Assembly (NCBI GenBank): GCA_910588795.1
Contig: CAJURI010000008.1
Span: 1-55,175, forward strand
Direction of reading: 5' to 3'
Source of the DNA: an uncultured Duncaniella sp.
GTDB lineage: Bacteria > Bacteroidota > Bacteroidia > Bacteroidales > Muribaculaceae
Length of the DNA stretch: 55,175 nt
Part shown: positions 26,258 through 35,004 of the stretch, one piece after another
How the letters are laid out: each line of letters opens with the position of its first letter
How positions within the stretch are numbered: position 1 is the first letter of the stretch
Made by a program: the position numbers and the translations under genes
The notes under the pieces: model-generated
Seen by the model: only the letters and a program-made list of their open reading frames with translations
Databases searched by the model: none
What the model was told of the DNA's origin: nothing

Positions 26258-26789
26258 AGAACTCTCTGTGCATATCCATAAACCGCTCCAAGGTGTCGCC
26301 GGATAAGCGCTCCATCGATCTGACAACCTTGTCGAGCGGTTTTATTTTCATATCTCCGCTCTTCGAATAGAACTTGTCGGCATAACATATCAGACGTTCA
26401 AGCAGGCTGCGAGGCACATAATCCCCCACGGGCATAGGCAGATTCTGTCTACGTATATCCCCGGCAGTAATGCCGGCTCCGGTGTGACGCTCCGCTACAC
26501 GTGCGTACTTCTCGTCAGCCCCCTCCCGTCTCAGCAGTTCTGCTCCTAACACACCGTGCATTATATAAGGAGCACTACCCTCACATCCTATATCGGCGGC
26601 AGATGTAAGGAATATGCCAATATCGTGAAGCATGGCAGCCTCACGTATTTCATCAATGGGCAGGTCAAGGTCTTTTTTTTCAGCAATCTCCACAGCCAGA
26701 TCTGCCACCTGACTGCAATGGAGCATATATATTACCCGCCGGGAACTTCCCGGCGGGTAATACTTATCTATAATTTCCTGATATTCCAC
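26241..26789 (-). CDS. HD-domain phosphohydrolase-like protein
   Basis: A 182-residue cytoplasmic protein of the HD metal-dependent hydrolase superfamily. His24 (in YMLHCSQVADLA) and the HD doublet at 55-56 (AAMLHDIGIFLT) are followed by a later RVAERHTGAG and a YADKFYSK segment, as in this Bacteroidales family; the substrate is unknown. GTG at 26789 was chosen because it opens the conserved IIDKYYPPG region; frames further upstream run into the ilvE stop. Codons 10-20 are a perfect 33-base palindrome. It lies 27 bases after ilvE and ends inside the convergent folate gene. Confidence 0.85.
   Translation of the reverse strand: MEYQEIIDKYYPPGSSRRVIYMLHCSQVADLAVEIAEKKDLDLPIDEIREAAMLHDIGIFLTSAADIGCEGSAPYIMHGVLGAELLRREGADEKYARVAERHTGAGITAGDIRRQNLPMPVGDYVPRSLLERLICYADKFYSKSGDMKIKPLDKVVRSMERLSGDTLERFMDMHREFSIFGE
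26730..26762. repeat. perfect 33-base palindrome inside the HD gene
   Basis: The 16-base arms 26730-26745 and 26747-26762 are exact complements around one central base. The core is G/C-rich (CCCGCCGGGAA on the plus strand). In the HD mRNA it would fold into a very stable stem a few codons after the start. No T-run follows on either strand, so it is not a standard terminator. Confidence 0.9.
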
Positions 26790-26816
26790 GTAAATACAGA
26801 GGAGGACAGAATACAA

Positions 26817-27839
26817 TTATTCGACAATCGTGCACCATCCATGCTTGTCCTCGATCTCTCCGAGACGTATTGCATTAAGGGTCTCATAGAGGCGGGTGGT
26901 TATCGGTCCTGGCTCTCCGTTCTTCGACACGACGTATTTCTTGCCAGTGTCAAGATCATCAATCTCACCGACAGGAGATGCCACCGCAGCAGTGCCCACA
27001 GCCGCAGCCTCATCTATGTCAGCAAGCTCATCCACAGTAATATGGCGGCGTTCGACCTTGATGCCCATATCCTCGGCAAGCTGCATGAGGCTCTTATTGG
27101 TCACCGACGGGAGAATGGAGTCAGAGGCCGGAGTAATGTAGACCCCGTCCTTTATAGCCATGAAATTGGCAGGACCGCACTCATCGAGATATTTCTTCTC
27201 CTTAGGATCAAGATACAACACAGCAGAATACCCAAGTTCATGTGCATGCTCGCCGGCCGTAAGAGAAGCGGCATAATTGCCTCCCACTTTCCATCGTCCG
27301 GTTCCGTTGGGTGCCACACGGTCATACTGACGCATTATGCATATGTTGGTCGGCTTGAATCCGGTCTTGAAGTATGGGCCCACCGGAGTGACAAGAATCA
27401 TAAACAGATATTCCTTTGCCGGTTTTACCCCCACTTGCGCCGAAATTCCGAGCTCAATAGGACGTATATAAAGCGAAGCACCCGAACCATACGGCGGGAC
27501 AAAACGTTCATTGAGTTTCACCACCTTGATAACCATCTCTCTGAACTTCTCTTCAGGCAGAGGTTCCATAAGGACACCGTTGGCTGACTCGCGGAGGCGA
27601 CGGGCATTCTCTTCAAGACGGAAAATACGGATTTTGCCATCTTTACCCCTGAAAGCCTTGAGACCTTCAAAGATTTCCTGTCCGTAATGCAGACATGTTG
27701 CAGCTATATGAAGATTGACCTCTTCGCTCTGCGAAACCTCGATTTCGCCCCATTTGCCGTCGCGAAAATAACAACGGACATTGTAATCTGTTGGAATATA
27801 ACCAAATGAAAGGTTGCCCCAGTCTAATTCTTTATTCAT
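26817..27839 (-). CDS. ilvE: branched-chain amino acid aminotransferase
   Basis: PLP enzyme for the last step of valine, leucine and isoleucine synthesis. The start at 27839 (MNKELDWGNL) gives 340 residues, the length of the family; the in-frame ATG at 27881 adds a non-conserved extension. Visible features are the N-terminal GQEIFEGLKAFRG, the PLP lysine in RWKVGGNYAAS near 183-193, and the fold-type IV C-terminal segment EAAAVGTAAVASPVG. It is followed after 27 bases by the HD gene, with no terminator between. Confidence 0.94.
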   Translation of the reverse strand: MNKELDWGNLSFGYIPTDYNVRCYFRDGKWGEIEVSQSEEVNLHIAATCLHYGQEIFEGLKAFRGKDGKIRIFRLEENARRLRESANGVLMEPLPEEKFREMVIKVVKLNERFVPPYGSGASLYIRPIELGISAQVGVKPAKEYLFMILVTPVGPYFKTGFKPTNICIMRQYDRVAPNGTGRWKVGGNYAASLTAGEHAHELGYSAVLYLDPKEKKYLDECGPANFMAIKDGVYITPASDSILPSVTNKSLMQLAEDMGIKVERRHITVDELADIDEAAAVGTAAVASPVGEIDDLDTGKKYVVSKNGEPGPITTRLYETLNAIRLGEIEDKHGWCTIVE

Positions 27840-27992
27840 AACATCGAATGAATATACATTATATTCCACAAAATTACGCATTTTTATTATAATGATTAAG
27901 CATTTTATAAGTTTTTTCTACAGAATGAAATTTTTTTAAATTATACGAACAAATTGTAAGGCGAATATCACATTATTTAAAGAAAATAATCG

Positions 27993-28000
27993 TACCTTTG
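27993..28000 (+). promoter_or_regulatory. -7 element TACCTTTG for the YidE-type transporter
   Basis: A perfect TAnnTTTG element lies 69 bases before the start at 28070. No TTTG is found at -33. The rest of the 27840-28069 gap is A/T-rich, with no other structure seen. Confidence 0.65.
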
Positions 28001-28069
28001 CACCTCGAAAACAGCCCCTCTCCAACAATTGCATCGACAATAGTAAAAAAGATTGATAATCACTAATTT

Positions 28070-29719
28070 ATGGAATGGTTAATTAACCTTATCGGACCCG
28101 GTCACACCGAACTTGCCAGCACACTCGTGCTGTACTCGTTTGTGATAGCGGCAGGCATCTTTCTTGGTAAGCTCAAGATAGGAGGCATATCGCTGGGTGT
28201 CACTTTCGTGCTTTTCGTAGGTATAATAATGGGGCATTTCGGTTATGTAGTAAATCCCGAAGTCCTGAAGTTTGTAAGAGAATTCGGACTGATCCTGTTC
28301 ATATTCGCCATAGGCATACAGGTAGGACCGGGATTTTTCTCTTCGTTCAAAAAAGGAGGAGTGCTCCTGAACTGCCTCGCGGTACTGATAATAGTGCTCA
28401 ACGTAGCCATAGTGCTCGCAATATTCTTTATTGACCGTGGCACCGACATATCAGCCCTTGTCGGAGTCATGTCAGGCGCGGTGACCAACACCCCCGGACT
28501 CGCAGCCGCACAGCAGACTGCCGGCACCACTGAGGCTATCAACATAATGGCCATGGGTTATGCAGCCGCCTATCCCCTCGGCGTGATAGGAATAATATTG
28601 TCGATGCTCATACTCAAGGCCGTCTACCGTATAAACATAGATGACGAGATCCACAAAATAGAAGAGGAGATCGAAGGCTCTCAGCAGAAGCCGCTCGTTC
28701 TCTCTTTTGAAGTCACCAACAAACTTATCGACGGCAAGACTCTATATCAACTGCACCAGATACTTGAATGCGACTTCGTGGTGTCACGCCTCATGGGTGC
28801 CGACGGAAAAGTGATAATACCGACATCCAAGACCGAACTCCATGTGGGAGATAAAATAATAGCTGTGCTCGGGCCAAATGACGAAATGAAATTCCAGGGC
28901 GTAATCGGACACGAAATCCAGATGGACTGGGAAGAGGTACAGAGCACAGTGCTTTCCCGCCGCATTGTCGTGACACAGAACAAATACAATGGCGTAGCCC
29001 TCGGGGCTCTGCGCCTACACACTGCATATTCGCTCAACTGCACACGAGTCAACCGTGCCGGCGTAGATCTCATCGCATCTCCATCGCTCCGACTTCAAGT
29101 CGGTGACCGGCTTACAGTGGTGGGCGACCCCAATGACATAGAGCGTCTTGCAACCCGCCTCGGCAACTCTATGAAACGACTCAACCAGCCAAATCTTATC
29201 ACCATATTTATCGGTATAATGTTCGGTATAATAGTCGGGTCAATCAACGTTGGTTTTGGAATGAAACTCGGGCTTGCCGGCGGACCGCTTGTCGTGGCCA
29301 TCCTCATAAGCCGATTCGGATATAAATTCAAGCTTGTCACCTATACCTCATCATCAGCATCCCTACTGATGCGAGAACTCGGTATTTGCCTCTTCCTTGC
29401 CTCTGTAGGTATCTCATCCGGTAAAGGATTTGCCGAGACTGTGTTCAATGCCACCGGAATGTGGTGGGTAATATGGGGCTTCATAATCACTCTGGTGCCA
29501 CTTATTGTGGTGTCATTCATAGCACGAGGCGTCTACAAGATAAACTACCTTACCATCATGGGTCTTATCTCAGGAGGATGCACCGATCCCCCAGCTCTCG
29601 CCTATGCCAACAATTCAACCGGCAGCGATGCTCCTGCTGTAGCTTACTCTACCGTATACCCGCTGACAATGTTCCTGCGAGTTGTTTCCGCACAAGCCTT
29701 GATTCTTTGCTTTTTCTAA
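28070..29719 (+). CDS. AspT/YidE family transporter with two TrkA-C domains
   Basis: An inner-membrane protein of the aspartate:alanine exchanger family. The 549 residues comprise an N-terminal block of about six membrane segments (10-190), a cytoplasmic insert with two RCK/TrkA-C domains (about 205-290 and 290-375) and a second membrane block (380-549) that repeats the first: SGAVTNTPGLAAA near 142-154 and SGGCTDPPALAYANN near 503-517 are the duplicated signature. The substrate is unknown; these proteins are often annotated only as putative transporters. It ends just before a very long hairpin shared with xusC. Confidence 0.88.
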   Translation: MEWLINLIGPGHTELASTLVLYSFVIAAGIFLGKLKIGGISLGVTFVLFVGIIMGHFGYVVNPEVLKFVREFGLILFIFAIGIQVGPGFFSSFKKGGVLLNCLAVLIIVLNVAIVLAIFFIDRGTDISALVGVMSGAVTNTPGLAAAQQTAGTTEAINIMAMGYAAAYPLGVIGIILSMLILKAVYRINIDDEIHKIEEEIEGSQQKPLVLSFEVTNKLIDGKTLYQLHQILECDFVVSRLMGADGKVIIPTSKTELHVGDKIIAVLGPNDEMKFQGVIGHEIQMDWEEVQSTVLSRRIVVTQNKYNGVALGALRLHTAYSLNCTRVNRAGVDLIASPSLRLQVGDRLTVVGDPNDIERLATRLGNSMKRLNQPNLITIFIGIMFGIIVGSINVGFGMKLGLAGGPLVVAILISRFGYKFKLVTYTSSSASLLMRELGICLFLASVGISSGKGFAETVFNATGMWWVIWGFIITLVPLIVVSFIARGVYKINYLTIMGLISGGCTDPPALAYANNSTGSDAPAVAYSTVYPLTMFLRVVSAQALILCFF

Positions 29720-29736
29720 GCGACAATAAGTAATTA

Positions 29737-29804
29737 ATAATATAATGCAGACAGACTCCCCAAAAGCCGCTCGGCTTTTGGGGAGTCTGTCTGCATTATA
29801 TTAT
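29737..29804. terminator. 68-base perfect hairpin between convergent genes
   Basis: Bases 29737-29769 are the exact reverse complement of 29772-29804, with two bases between. It lies between the convergent YidE-type gene (stop at 29719) and xusC (stop at 29809). No clear T-run follows on either strand. It is most likely a bidirectional transcript end; the stem is far longer than termination needs. Confidence 0.8.
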
Positions 29805-29808
29805 CATA

Positions 29809-30960
29809 TCATCGTCTCAGGACATTGCATTTCCTTGTATACAGCCGTCTGATCCATATATAATAACCTGTCAATGGCAGACTCGCTCCCAACAATGCGC
29901 CAAGGAACCATAATATACGGGGTAACAGTCCTCCGAAATTGCCTGTATGAATGGAATATATCCACCCGCGGAGTCTTTCGGAAGAAGCGGCTCCGGCATA
30001 TCCCGACTTCAATGAAATCTCTCCCGAACGGCTGTTGAATTCATACCGGTCCGAAGCCCGTACGTTTCCTGATGAGCCAAGTCCGACAACAGCGGTCCCC
30101 ACCCCGACTGTGATTTGAGGAGCATACGGATTTTGCATTTTCAATTCATCATACACATGTTGCCACTGTCTGAACACCGAACACCGGAGGTCCTCTCCAT
30201 GGAGCATGACGGAAGCCCTGTCACCCCCATTACGACTATCTCCATGACGCTGCTCGCGAGCTTCCACCACACCGCATAAGCTATAGAATGCTGTACGGTA
30301 CCAGTTGAACGACCACGTAAGACCGGTAAGCGACATGGCAAGCAACAGTACCAGCGCATACATTCCACCGGCAACATGAAGGCCTCTCCACAATCCGTTC
30401 CACCCATCTCTCATAGATATGGAAAGACTATGTACAAATTTCTTTCGTGCACGAGGCAGCCAGACGATCATTCCTGTCAACAGAACTATTACAAATATAA
30501 GCGTGGATATACCGACCACTAATTTACCGGTCTTCACGCCGTCTCCGCGCGGATCGGCACTGTCCAACAGCCATCGGTGAAGCCTGAACATAGTAGTGAA
30601 GAAACCTATACGCTCATACTTCCCGGTAATTTTGCCGGAATACTGGTCGACAAAAAGGGAAGCCCGTTGAGGTTTTGACAGATTGATCTGATAAGTCCTG
30701 TCTCTGTCAGCAAAAACAGTGACCCCGGTTATGGAGACAGAATCAGGCAATGTCGCTTTGACTGTCTCCATGATATCGCCCATATCAATAGGCTCACCCT
30801 CAGAGGATGTGACATAATACACATCGCTCCTAAGAGCCCGCGTCATTTCAGGCTCAAACGCAAGCATGGCACCGGAGAAGCAAATCAAAGTGATTACTAT
30901 GCCAAACGGCACCGAGAGCCAGAGATGAATCTTAAAAAACAATTTCATCATACATATCAT
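29809..30960 (-). CDS. xusC: PepSY-TM inner-membrane protein, XusC-like
   Basis: A PepSY-associated membrane protein, expected to take part in iron release or reduction from imported siderophores. The 383 residues show an N-terminal membrane helix (IHLWLSVPFGIVITLICFSG), a periplasmic PepSY part (about 40-130), and further helices near 150-172, 195-215 and the C-terminus (PLTGYYIWIRRLY). In Bacteroides thetaiotaomicron the matching gene set xusABC takes up foreign siderophores (established). The ATG at 30960 overlaps the xusB stop; ATGs at 30951 and 30948 are alternatives. It is last in the operon. Confidence 0.8.
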   Translation of the reverse strand: MICMMKLFFKIHLWLSVPFGIVITLICFSGAMLAFEPEMTRALRSDVYYVTSSEGEPIDMGDIMETVKATLPDSVSITGVTVFADRDRTYQINLSKPQRASLFVDQYSGKITGKYERIGFFTTMFRLHRWLLDSADPRGDGVKTGKLVVGISTLIFVIVLLTGMIVWLPRARKKFVHSLSISMRDGWNGLWRGLHVAGGMYALVLLLAMSLTGLTWSFNWYRTAFYSLCGVVEAREQRHGDSRNGGDRASVMLHGEDLRCSVFRQWQHVYDELKMQNPYAPQITVGVGTAVVGLGSSGNVRASDRYEFNSRSGEISLKSGYAGAASSERLRGWIYSIHTGNFGGLLPRILWFLGALLGASLPLTGYYIWIRRLYTRKCNVLRR

Positions 30961-32363
30961 TTTGCGGGCTCCATATAACCGAACCCGGTAATATCAGTTG
31001 CCTTATCTATTGTCACGCCTTTTACCGCCTGTGCGGTAGCCGTATCGATCCTGTAAATGGCGGGACTTTCATTAATAACGTTTATCGGGATGTAAACATT
31101 GTTATTTTTCGTATAAACCGTCTTGCCAATCGAAGAAATATCTGAAGGAAGCCCTTTCACAAAAGTCAGTTTCCCGGCAATAGCGTCAAATATAGCAAGC
31201 TCGGTAGCTGCAAACCCTTTTTCGGAAAATGGGCGGTCATACATAAGCAATATGAAACAACTGCCTCCGGCAGGCCAGCAACGCATAAAGGACCTGCCTC
31301 CGGATTGAGCCTCGATATTACAGTAATATGAGTCAAACTGTGTCGAGCCGGCCGGTATGCGACAGACGCCCGCAGGCAAGACCGTCCTCTGCCGTTGATC
31401 CGTCATAGTTTTGGCATAAGACGGTGAAAACACATATATGTCTCCATTGTCTGCTGACCAGATCGTCTGATAGTACTGCGATTTGAACCGCCCGCACGGA
31501 TAACTGATCTTGTCGGTTTTAACCAATACAGGATTTGTAAGTGACTCGTCACTGAATACAGCCACCCAGCATTCATCAGGATATTGTGTCCACTGAAGTT
31601 CCCCTTTCTTATAGCTGCTGCTATTGCTCCCTCCGTCGGCGGTCTTCACGAGATCGCCATATCCGGGCCGAATCCATTTCCCGTTTCCGGCTGCGGCTCC
31701 GAATTGGCTAAGTCCCATAGGGATAGCTCCGGAGAATATCCTGCTTCCGCTTTTCTCTATTCCGGCAAGTGTCACATATTCTCCATTGCCGAGATAGTTC
31801 TCCATAGAATAATCTCCGGTTGATGTATCGTTCTGCCTCGATGTCTCGGCATCGGTGTCAAGATAAGAGACAAGCAGAGTCTTGGGCAGATAGCCATTGC
31901 TGTCGGCCTGAGATGAAGGTCCATTGCCGGTTGAAGTAGAGATTATATTGTTGTCGTATATGCCGTAGGATGTGAAACGGCTTATCCTGTATTCCATATC
32001 CCGAGCTGCGATTGTTCCATTCTGACCGAGGACATAGCTTATCGTTGTTCCGGCATTGCCCTGATTGTAAGTCAGCGCATAAAGATAGTTGCCGGGATGA
32101 AATATCCATTGGCTCGCACCGTCATTGAGCAACCCGTTATTGTTGCCCACAGAAATATGCCCTTCATCAAGCGACTCGGCGGCAAGAAGTATATTGGTTG
32201 TACCCTTTGAGTCGGTAACGGAAGCCGCGATGACATACCTGCCGTCAATATTTCCGACATCCTCACCTCCATTGACAGGATCATCACTGTCGGAACACCC
32301 CGACAACACAAGTGCAGACATTGCATACGCATACATACAGCGCATAGAAAAATAATTCTTCAT
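30957..32363 (-). CDS. xusB: DUF4374 lipoprotein, XusB-like siderophore binder
   Basis: A 468-residue surface lipoprotein of the DUF4374 family. The signal peptide ends at Cys23 (SALVLSGC), followed by an acidic SDSDDP linker typical of surface-exposed lipoproteins in this phylum. The rest is beta-rich with repeated strand-turn units (YVIAASVTDSKGTTNILL, FLY-like turns, IYRIDTATAQAVKG), fitting a beta-propeller. In B. thetaiotaomicron XusB binds ferric enterobactin at the cell surface (established); the ligand here is inferred. It lies 23 bases after xusA and overlaps the xusC start. Confidence 0.82.
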   Translation of the reverse strand: MKNYFSMRCMYAYAMSALVLSGCSDSDDPVNGGEDVGNIDGRYVIAASVTDSKGTTNILLAAESLDEGHISVGNNNGLLNDGASQWIFHPGNYLYALTYNQGNAGTTISYVLGQNGTIAARDMEYRISRFTSYGIYDNNIISTSTGNGPSSQADSNGYLPKTLLVSYLDTDAETSRQNDTSTGDYSMENYLGNGEYVTLAGIEKSGSRIFSGAIPMGLSQFGAAAGNGKWIRPGYGDLVKTADGGSNSSSYKKGELQWTQYPDECWVAVFSDESLTNPVLVKTDKISYPCGRFKSQYYQTIWSADNGDIYVFSPSYAKTMTDQRQRTVLPAGVCRIPAGSTQFDSYYCNIEAQSGGRSFMRCWPAGGSCFILLMYDRPFSEKGFAATELAIFDAIAGKLTFVKGLPSDISSIGKTVYTKNNNVYIPINVINESPAIYRIDTATAQAVKGVTIDKATDITGFGYMEPAK

Positions 32364-32386
32364 ATTTTATTATTTTGTGATTATGA

Positions 32387-34759
32387 TCAGTTGCCAAAAT
32401 ATATCCGTACCTTACCGTAGAAAGCTCGTCCGGCTTTCTGGAGACTGAAATTGTCATAAAGTCTTGCATCAGTAAGGTTGCGGCATTCAAACGATATATT
32501 ATACCTGCCATGTCCGATCCCGTAACTCAACGTGAGGTTATGGGCAAACTGGTCCGGGACCATATAGTCATCACTGTTATTTCCCAGATTGGACGAATAA
32601 TAACAGAAACTATGTGTGTATTGGCTATCGTAGGTCAACGTCAGAGCATTATCCTTGTTTCCAAGTCCGGACAAATAGAAATTCACATCCGTGTCGGCAA
32701 ACATATATGGCTGGTTTGGCATACGTTCTTTGTATGATACATTTCCAACTGTACTGTTCATCGCCGTACGCATATTGTCGCGTATATTCATGCGAGTGAA
32801 ATTTCCTCCCACACTTATCCACCTGGAGAAACGACACCTCGCCGAAATACTGAATCCATCGGTCTTTACCTTACCGTAATTGACATATGACGCCGCAAAC
32901 TTGCCGCCGCTCAGCGACATTATATTACGTTGTATATAATCTCGTGTGTCACGGTATATAAGACCGGCCTCGACATATATTATATTACTCCCGAATGTGG
33001 CATTATAACTCAGATTAAGATTGACATTATGGCTTGATTCAGGTTTCAGAGCCATATCACCTGTCTCCAGATCCTCGTCACCAAACATCTCTTCTATTGA
33101 GGGCATACGCAGAGCCTTTTCATATGACGCTTTCAACTGAAATCCCAAAGGCATGAAATATGTTCCTGCTGCGCCATAACCCCAATAATCCAATGACCGG
33201 GATATACGCTCATAATTATCCTGCATCGACGAGGTAGCCATGGGCCCTGAAACATATTGATAGTAATGCTTGCCGAAAATGGAAATATTAAATCTGCTGT
33301 CAGGCATATAGCGGTAAGATATTCCGGCCATGTTCTTTCCTGTCACCTTAGGAACTGCATCTTCTGTAGGCACAGCCGTGAGAAGATTCTCATTTGACCT
33401 GTTGAATGAGTTGAATACATCTTTTATGGTAAAAAGATGGTTTCGTCCGAATCTGTAGTTGACTGTAAAAGCGGCAGACCAGTTGCTGTTGTTTGCCCTT
33501 GAATTCTGATATGACTGTTCACCTGGAGAATTTAGACGTTCGGTCTCACCCCGCCAGTTGTATTTCACTGATGCGGTATCGACATTGACAGTAACATTCT
33601 TAACGTAATTGGCATTGAACGAGACATCAAGCCCTTGTACCAGAAGGTTTCGCTTATAATATTCCACAGAAGGGATTATATTGTGACCGTGACGGTGTTT
33701 CTGACCATATACAATTTCCTGACGCACCCCCGTCTGTATATCCTTAAACATATGGGAATATGTAACGCCAACCAATAGCCTGTCAGCCCACGGTTTATTC
33801 ACTAACCCGAGTTTCGCCACGGCAGCTTCATTATGATACGTGTCATTGAATCGTCTCACATGCTCTTTCTTCTTACGGTTCAAGGCTCCGGTCTCAAAAT
33901 CCTCGACAGGCGAATCTATACTATAATTATTGTCGGAATAGTTCTGAAAAACGTTTACATCGTATTTAAAACCGTTTCTTAAAGTCTGACCCACATATAC
34001 GTACGATTTATGAGTATTAAATGAGCCATAGGAATATGAAGCATCCACGAACCACCGTCTGTTGTGTCTCGGAGTAACAATATTAATTACTCCTCCTATC
34101 GCATCCGAGCCGAATCCAACAGGAACAACACCACGGTACACCTCTATACGCTCTGCAAAATTAACCGGAATATTGTTAAGTCCGAAAGAACTGCCTATAC
34201 CCTCCTGCGGCACCCCATCTATAAAAAACTTTATATGCTTACCGCTGAAACCATCCATTGTCACAGCCAGTTCAGAGCCAACACCTCCACTTTCCCGGAT
34301 CTTAATTCCGGGAGCTTTTCCAAGCACATCACCGAGTGTTTTTGTAGTGTTGACCATGTCAAGTGTATTTACTGACACCGCATTATATGCCGAATTTTTC
34401 AATTTGCTTATCTGATTGCCTACCACGACCACGTCAGACAATCGTGACACAGATTCCAATCTAATGTCAATCCTGACTCTGCCGGAGGACGGAATATCCA
34501 CATCCTGCTCTGCCTTCTCAAATCCAACAGATGAGAATACCAGAATATGCCTACCGGAAGGAGCCTTCAAATGATATTGACCGTGTCCGTCTGTGTAGCA
34601 TGTGCATTCCGATCCTTTTATGAATACACCGACATACTCCAATGGTTCCCCGTCGGACGACAGGACTCTTCCATATACAAGCCCTGAATTATCATGGGCA
34701 CTCCCTGCAATAAAGCCAAATAATGACAGAAACAATGTTAACAATGAACGATAAATCAT
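32387..34759 (-). CDS. xusA: TonB-dependent receptor, XusA-like
   Basis: The outer-membrane pore of a siderophore uptake system, powered by TonB. The 790-residue product has a signal peptide (RSLLTLFLSLFGFIAGSAHD), a carboxypeptidase-regulatory-like beta-sandwich at about 25-105, a plug domain at about 115-225 (SVNTLDMVNTTKTLGDVLG, VDGFSGKHIKFFIDGVP) and a barrel ending YGKVRIYFGN with the terminal aromatic residues. Receptor, DUF4374 lipoprotein and PepSY protein in this order match the xusABC operon. It has its own -7 element and is divergent from the di-iron LuxR regulator. Confidence 0.87.
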   Translation of the reverse strand: MIYRSLLTLFLSLFGFIAGSAHDNSGLVYGRVLSSDGEPLEYVGVFIKGSECTCYTDGHGQYHLKAPSGRHILVFSSVGFEKAEQDVDIPSSGRVRIDIRLESVSRLSDVVVVGNQISKLKNSAYNAVSVNTLDMVNTTKTLGDVLGKAPGIKIRESGGVGSELAVTMDGFSGKHIKFFIDGVPQEGIGSSFGLNNIPVNFAERIEVYRGVVPVGFGSDAIGGVINIVTPRHNRRWFVDASYSYGSFNTHKSYVYVGQTLRNGFKYDVNVFQNYSDNNYSIDSPVEDFETGALNRKKKEHVRRFNDTYHNEAAVAKLGLVNKPWADRLLVGVTYSHMFKDIQTGVRQEIVYGQKHRHGHNIIPSVEYYKRNLLVQGLDVSFNANYVKNVTVNVDTASVKYNWRGETERLNSPGEQSYQNSRANNSNWSAAFTVNYRFGRNHLFTIKDVFNSFNRSNENLLTAVPTEDAVPKVTGKNMAGISYRYMPDSRFNISIFGKHYYQYVSGPMATSSMQDNYERISRSLDYWGYGAAGTYFMPLGFQLKASYEKALRMPSIEEMFGDEDLETGDMALKPESSHNVNLNLSYNATFGSNIIYVEAGLIYRDTRDYIQRNIMSLSGGKFAASYVNYGKVKTDGFSISARCRFSRWISVGGNFTRMNIRDNMRTAMNSTVGNVSYKERMPNQPYMFADTDVNFYLSGLGNKDNALTLTYDSQYTHSFCYYSSNLGNNSDDYMVPDQFAHNLTLSYGIGHGRYNISFECRNLTDARLYDNFSLQKAGRAFYGKVRIYFGN

Positions 34760-34781
34760 GTTGTGATATATAATTTGGGTG

Positions 34782-34789
34782 CAAAATTA
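34782..34789 (-). promoter_or_regulatory. -7 element of the xusABC operon
   Basis: The complement of 34782-34789 reads TAATTTTG, 22 bases upstream of the xusA start at 34759. No classic -33 element is seen, which would fit a promoter that needs an activator. Confidence 0.65.
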
Positions 34790-34876
34790 CTGCCTTCAGA
34801 AATGCAAGAAAATACCCATATTTTGGAATAATCCACATGACAGACACACTCTGTTCTCCTAATGATAGGACTTGAC

Positions 34877-34897
34877 ATGCCTGTTATATGTAGGCAT
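34877..34897. promoter_or_regulatory. inverted repeat in the xus/regulator intergenic region
   Basis: ATGCCT (34877-34882) and AGGCAT (34892-34897) are separated by nine A/T-rich bases, giving two half-sites centred two helical turns apart at most. The repeat lies about 90 bases upstream of the xusA -7 element and 64 bases upstream of the regulator's. A second small repeat, ATGGC-AAA-GCCAT, lies at about 34937-34949. Either could be an operator. Confidence 0.45.
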
Positions 34898-34960
34898 TTG
34901 TGACTATTCTGAAACCGTATTTAATCATTTTTAGGTATGGCAAAGCCATTGGAATATCCG

Positions 34961-34968
34961 TAATTTTG
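34961..34968 (+). promoter_or_regulatory. -7 element of the RIC-LuxR regulator gene
   Basis: TAATTTTG at 34961-34968 lies 36 bases before the ATG at 35005. It also argues against the longer reading frame that starts at 34900. Confidence 0.65.
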
Positions 34969-35004
34969 CAACAGTATTTATCACATTTACATATATTAAG
35001 TGCC

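Noticed and set aside
26730..26762. The 33-base palindrome as a rho-independent terminator of ilvE
   Set aside because: There is no T-run after the stem on the minus strand, and it lies inside the coding sequence of the conserved HD protein.
34900..35004. Extended N-terminus of the LuxR-type regulator
   Set aside because: The extension crosses the -7 element at 34961-34968 and is not part of the RIC-like fold; the shorter protein numbers like YtfE.
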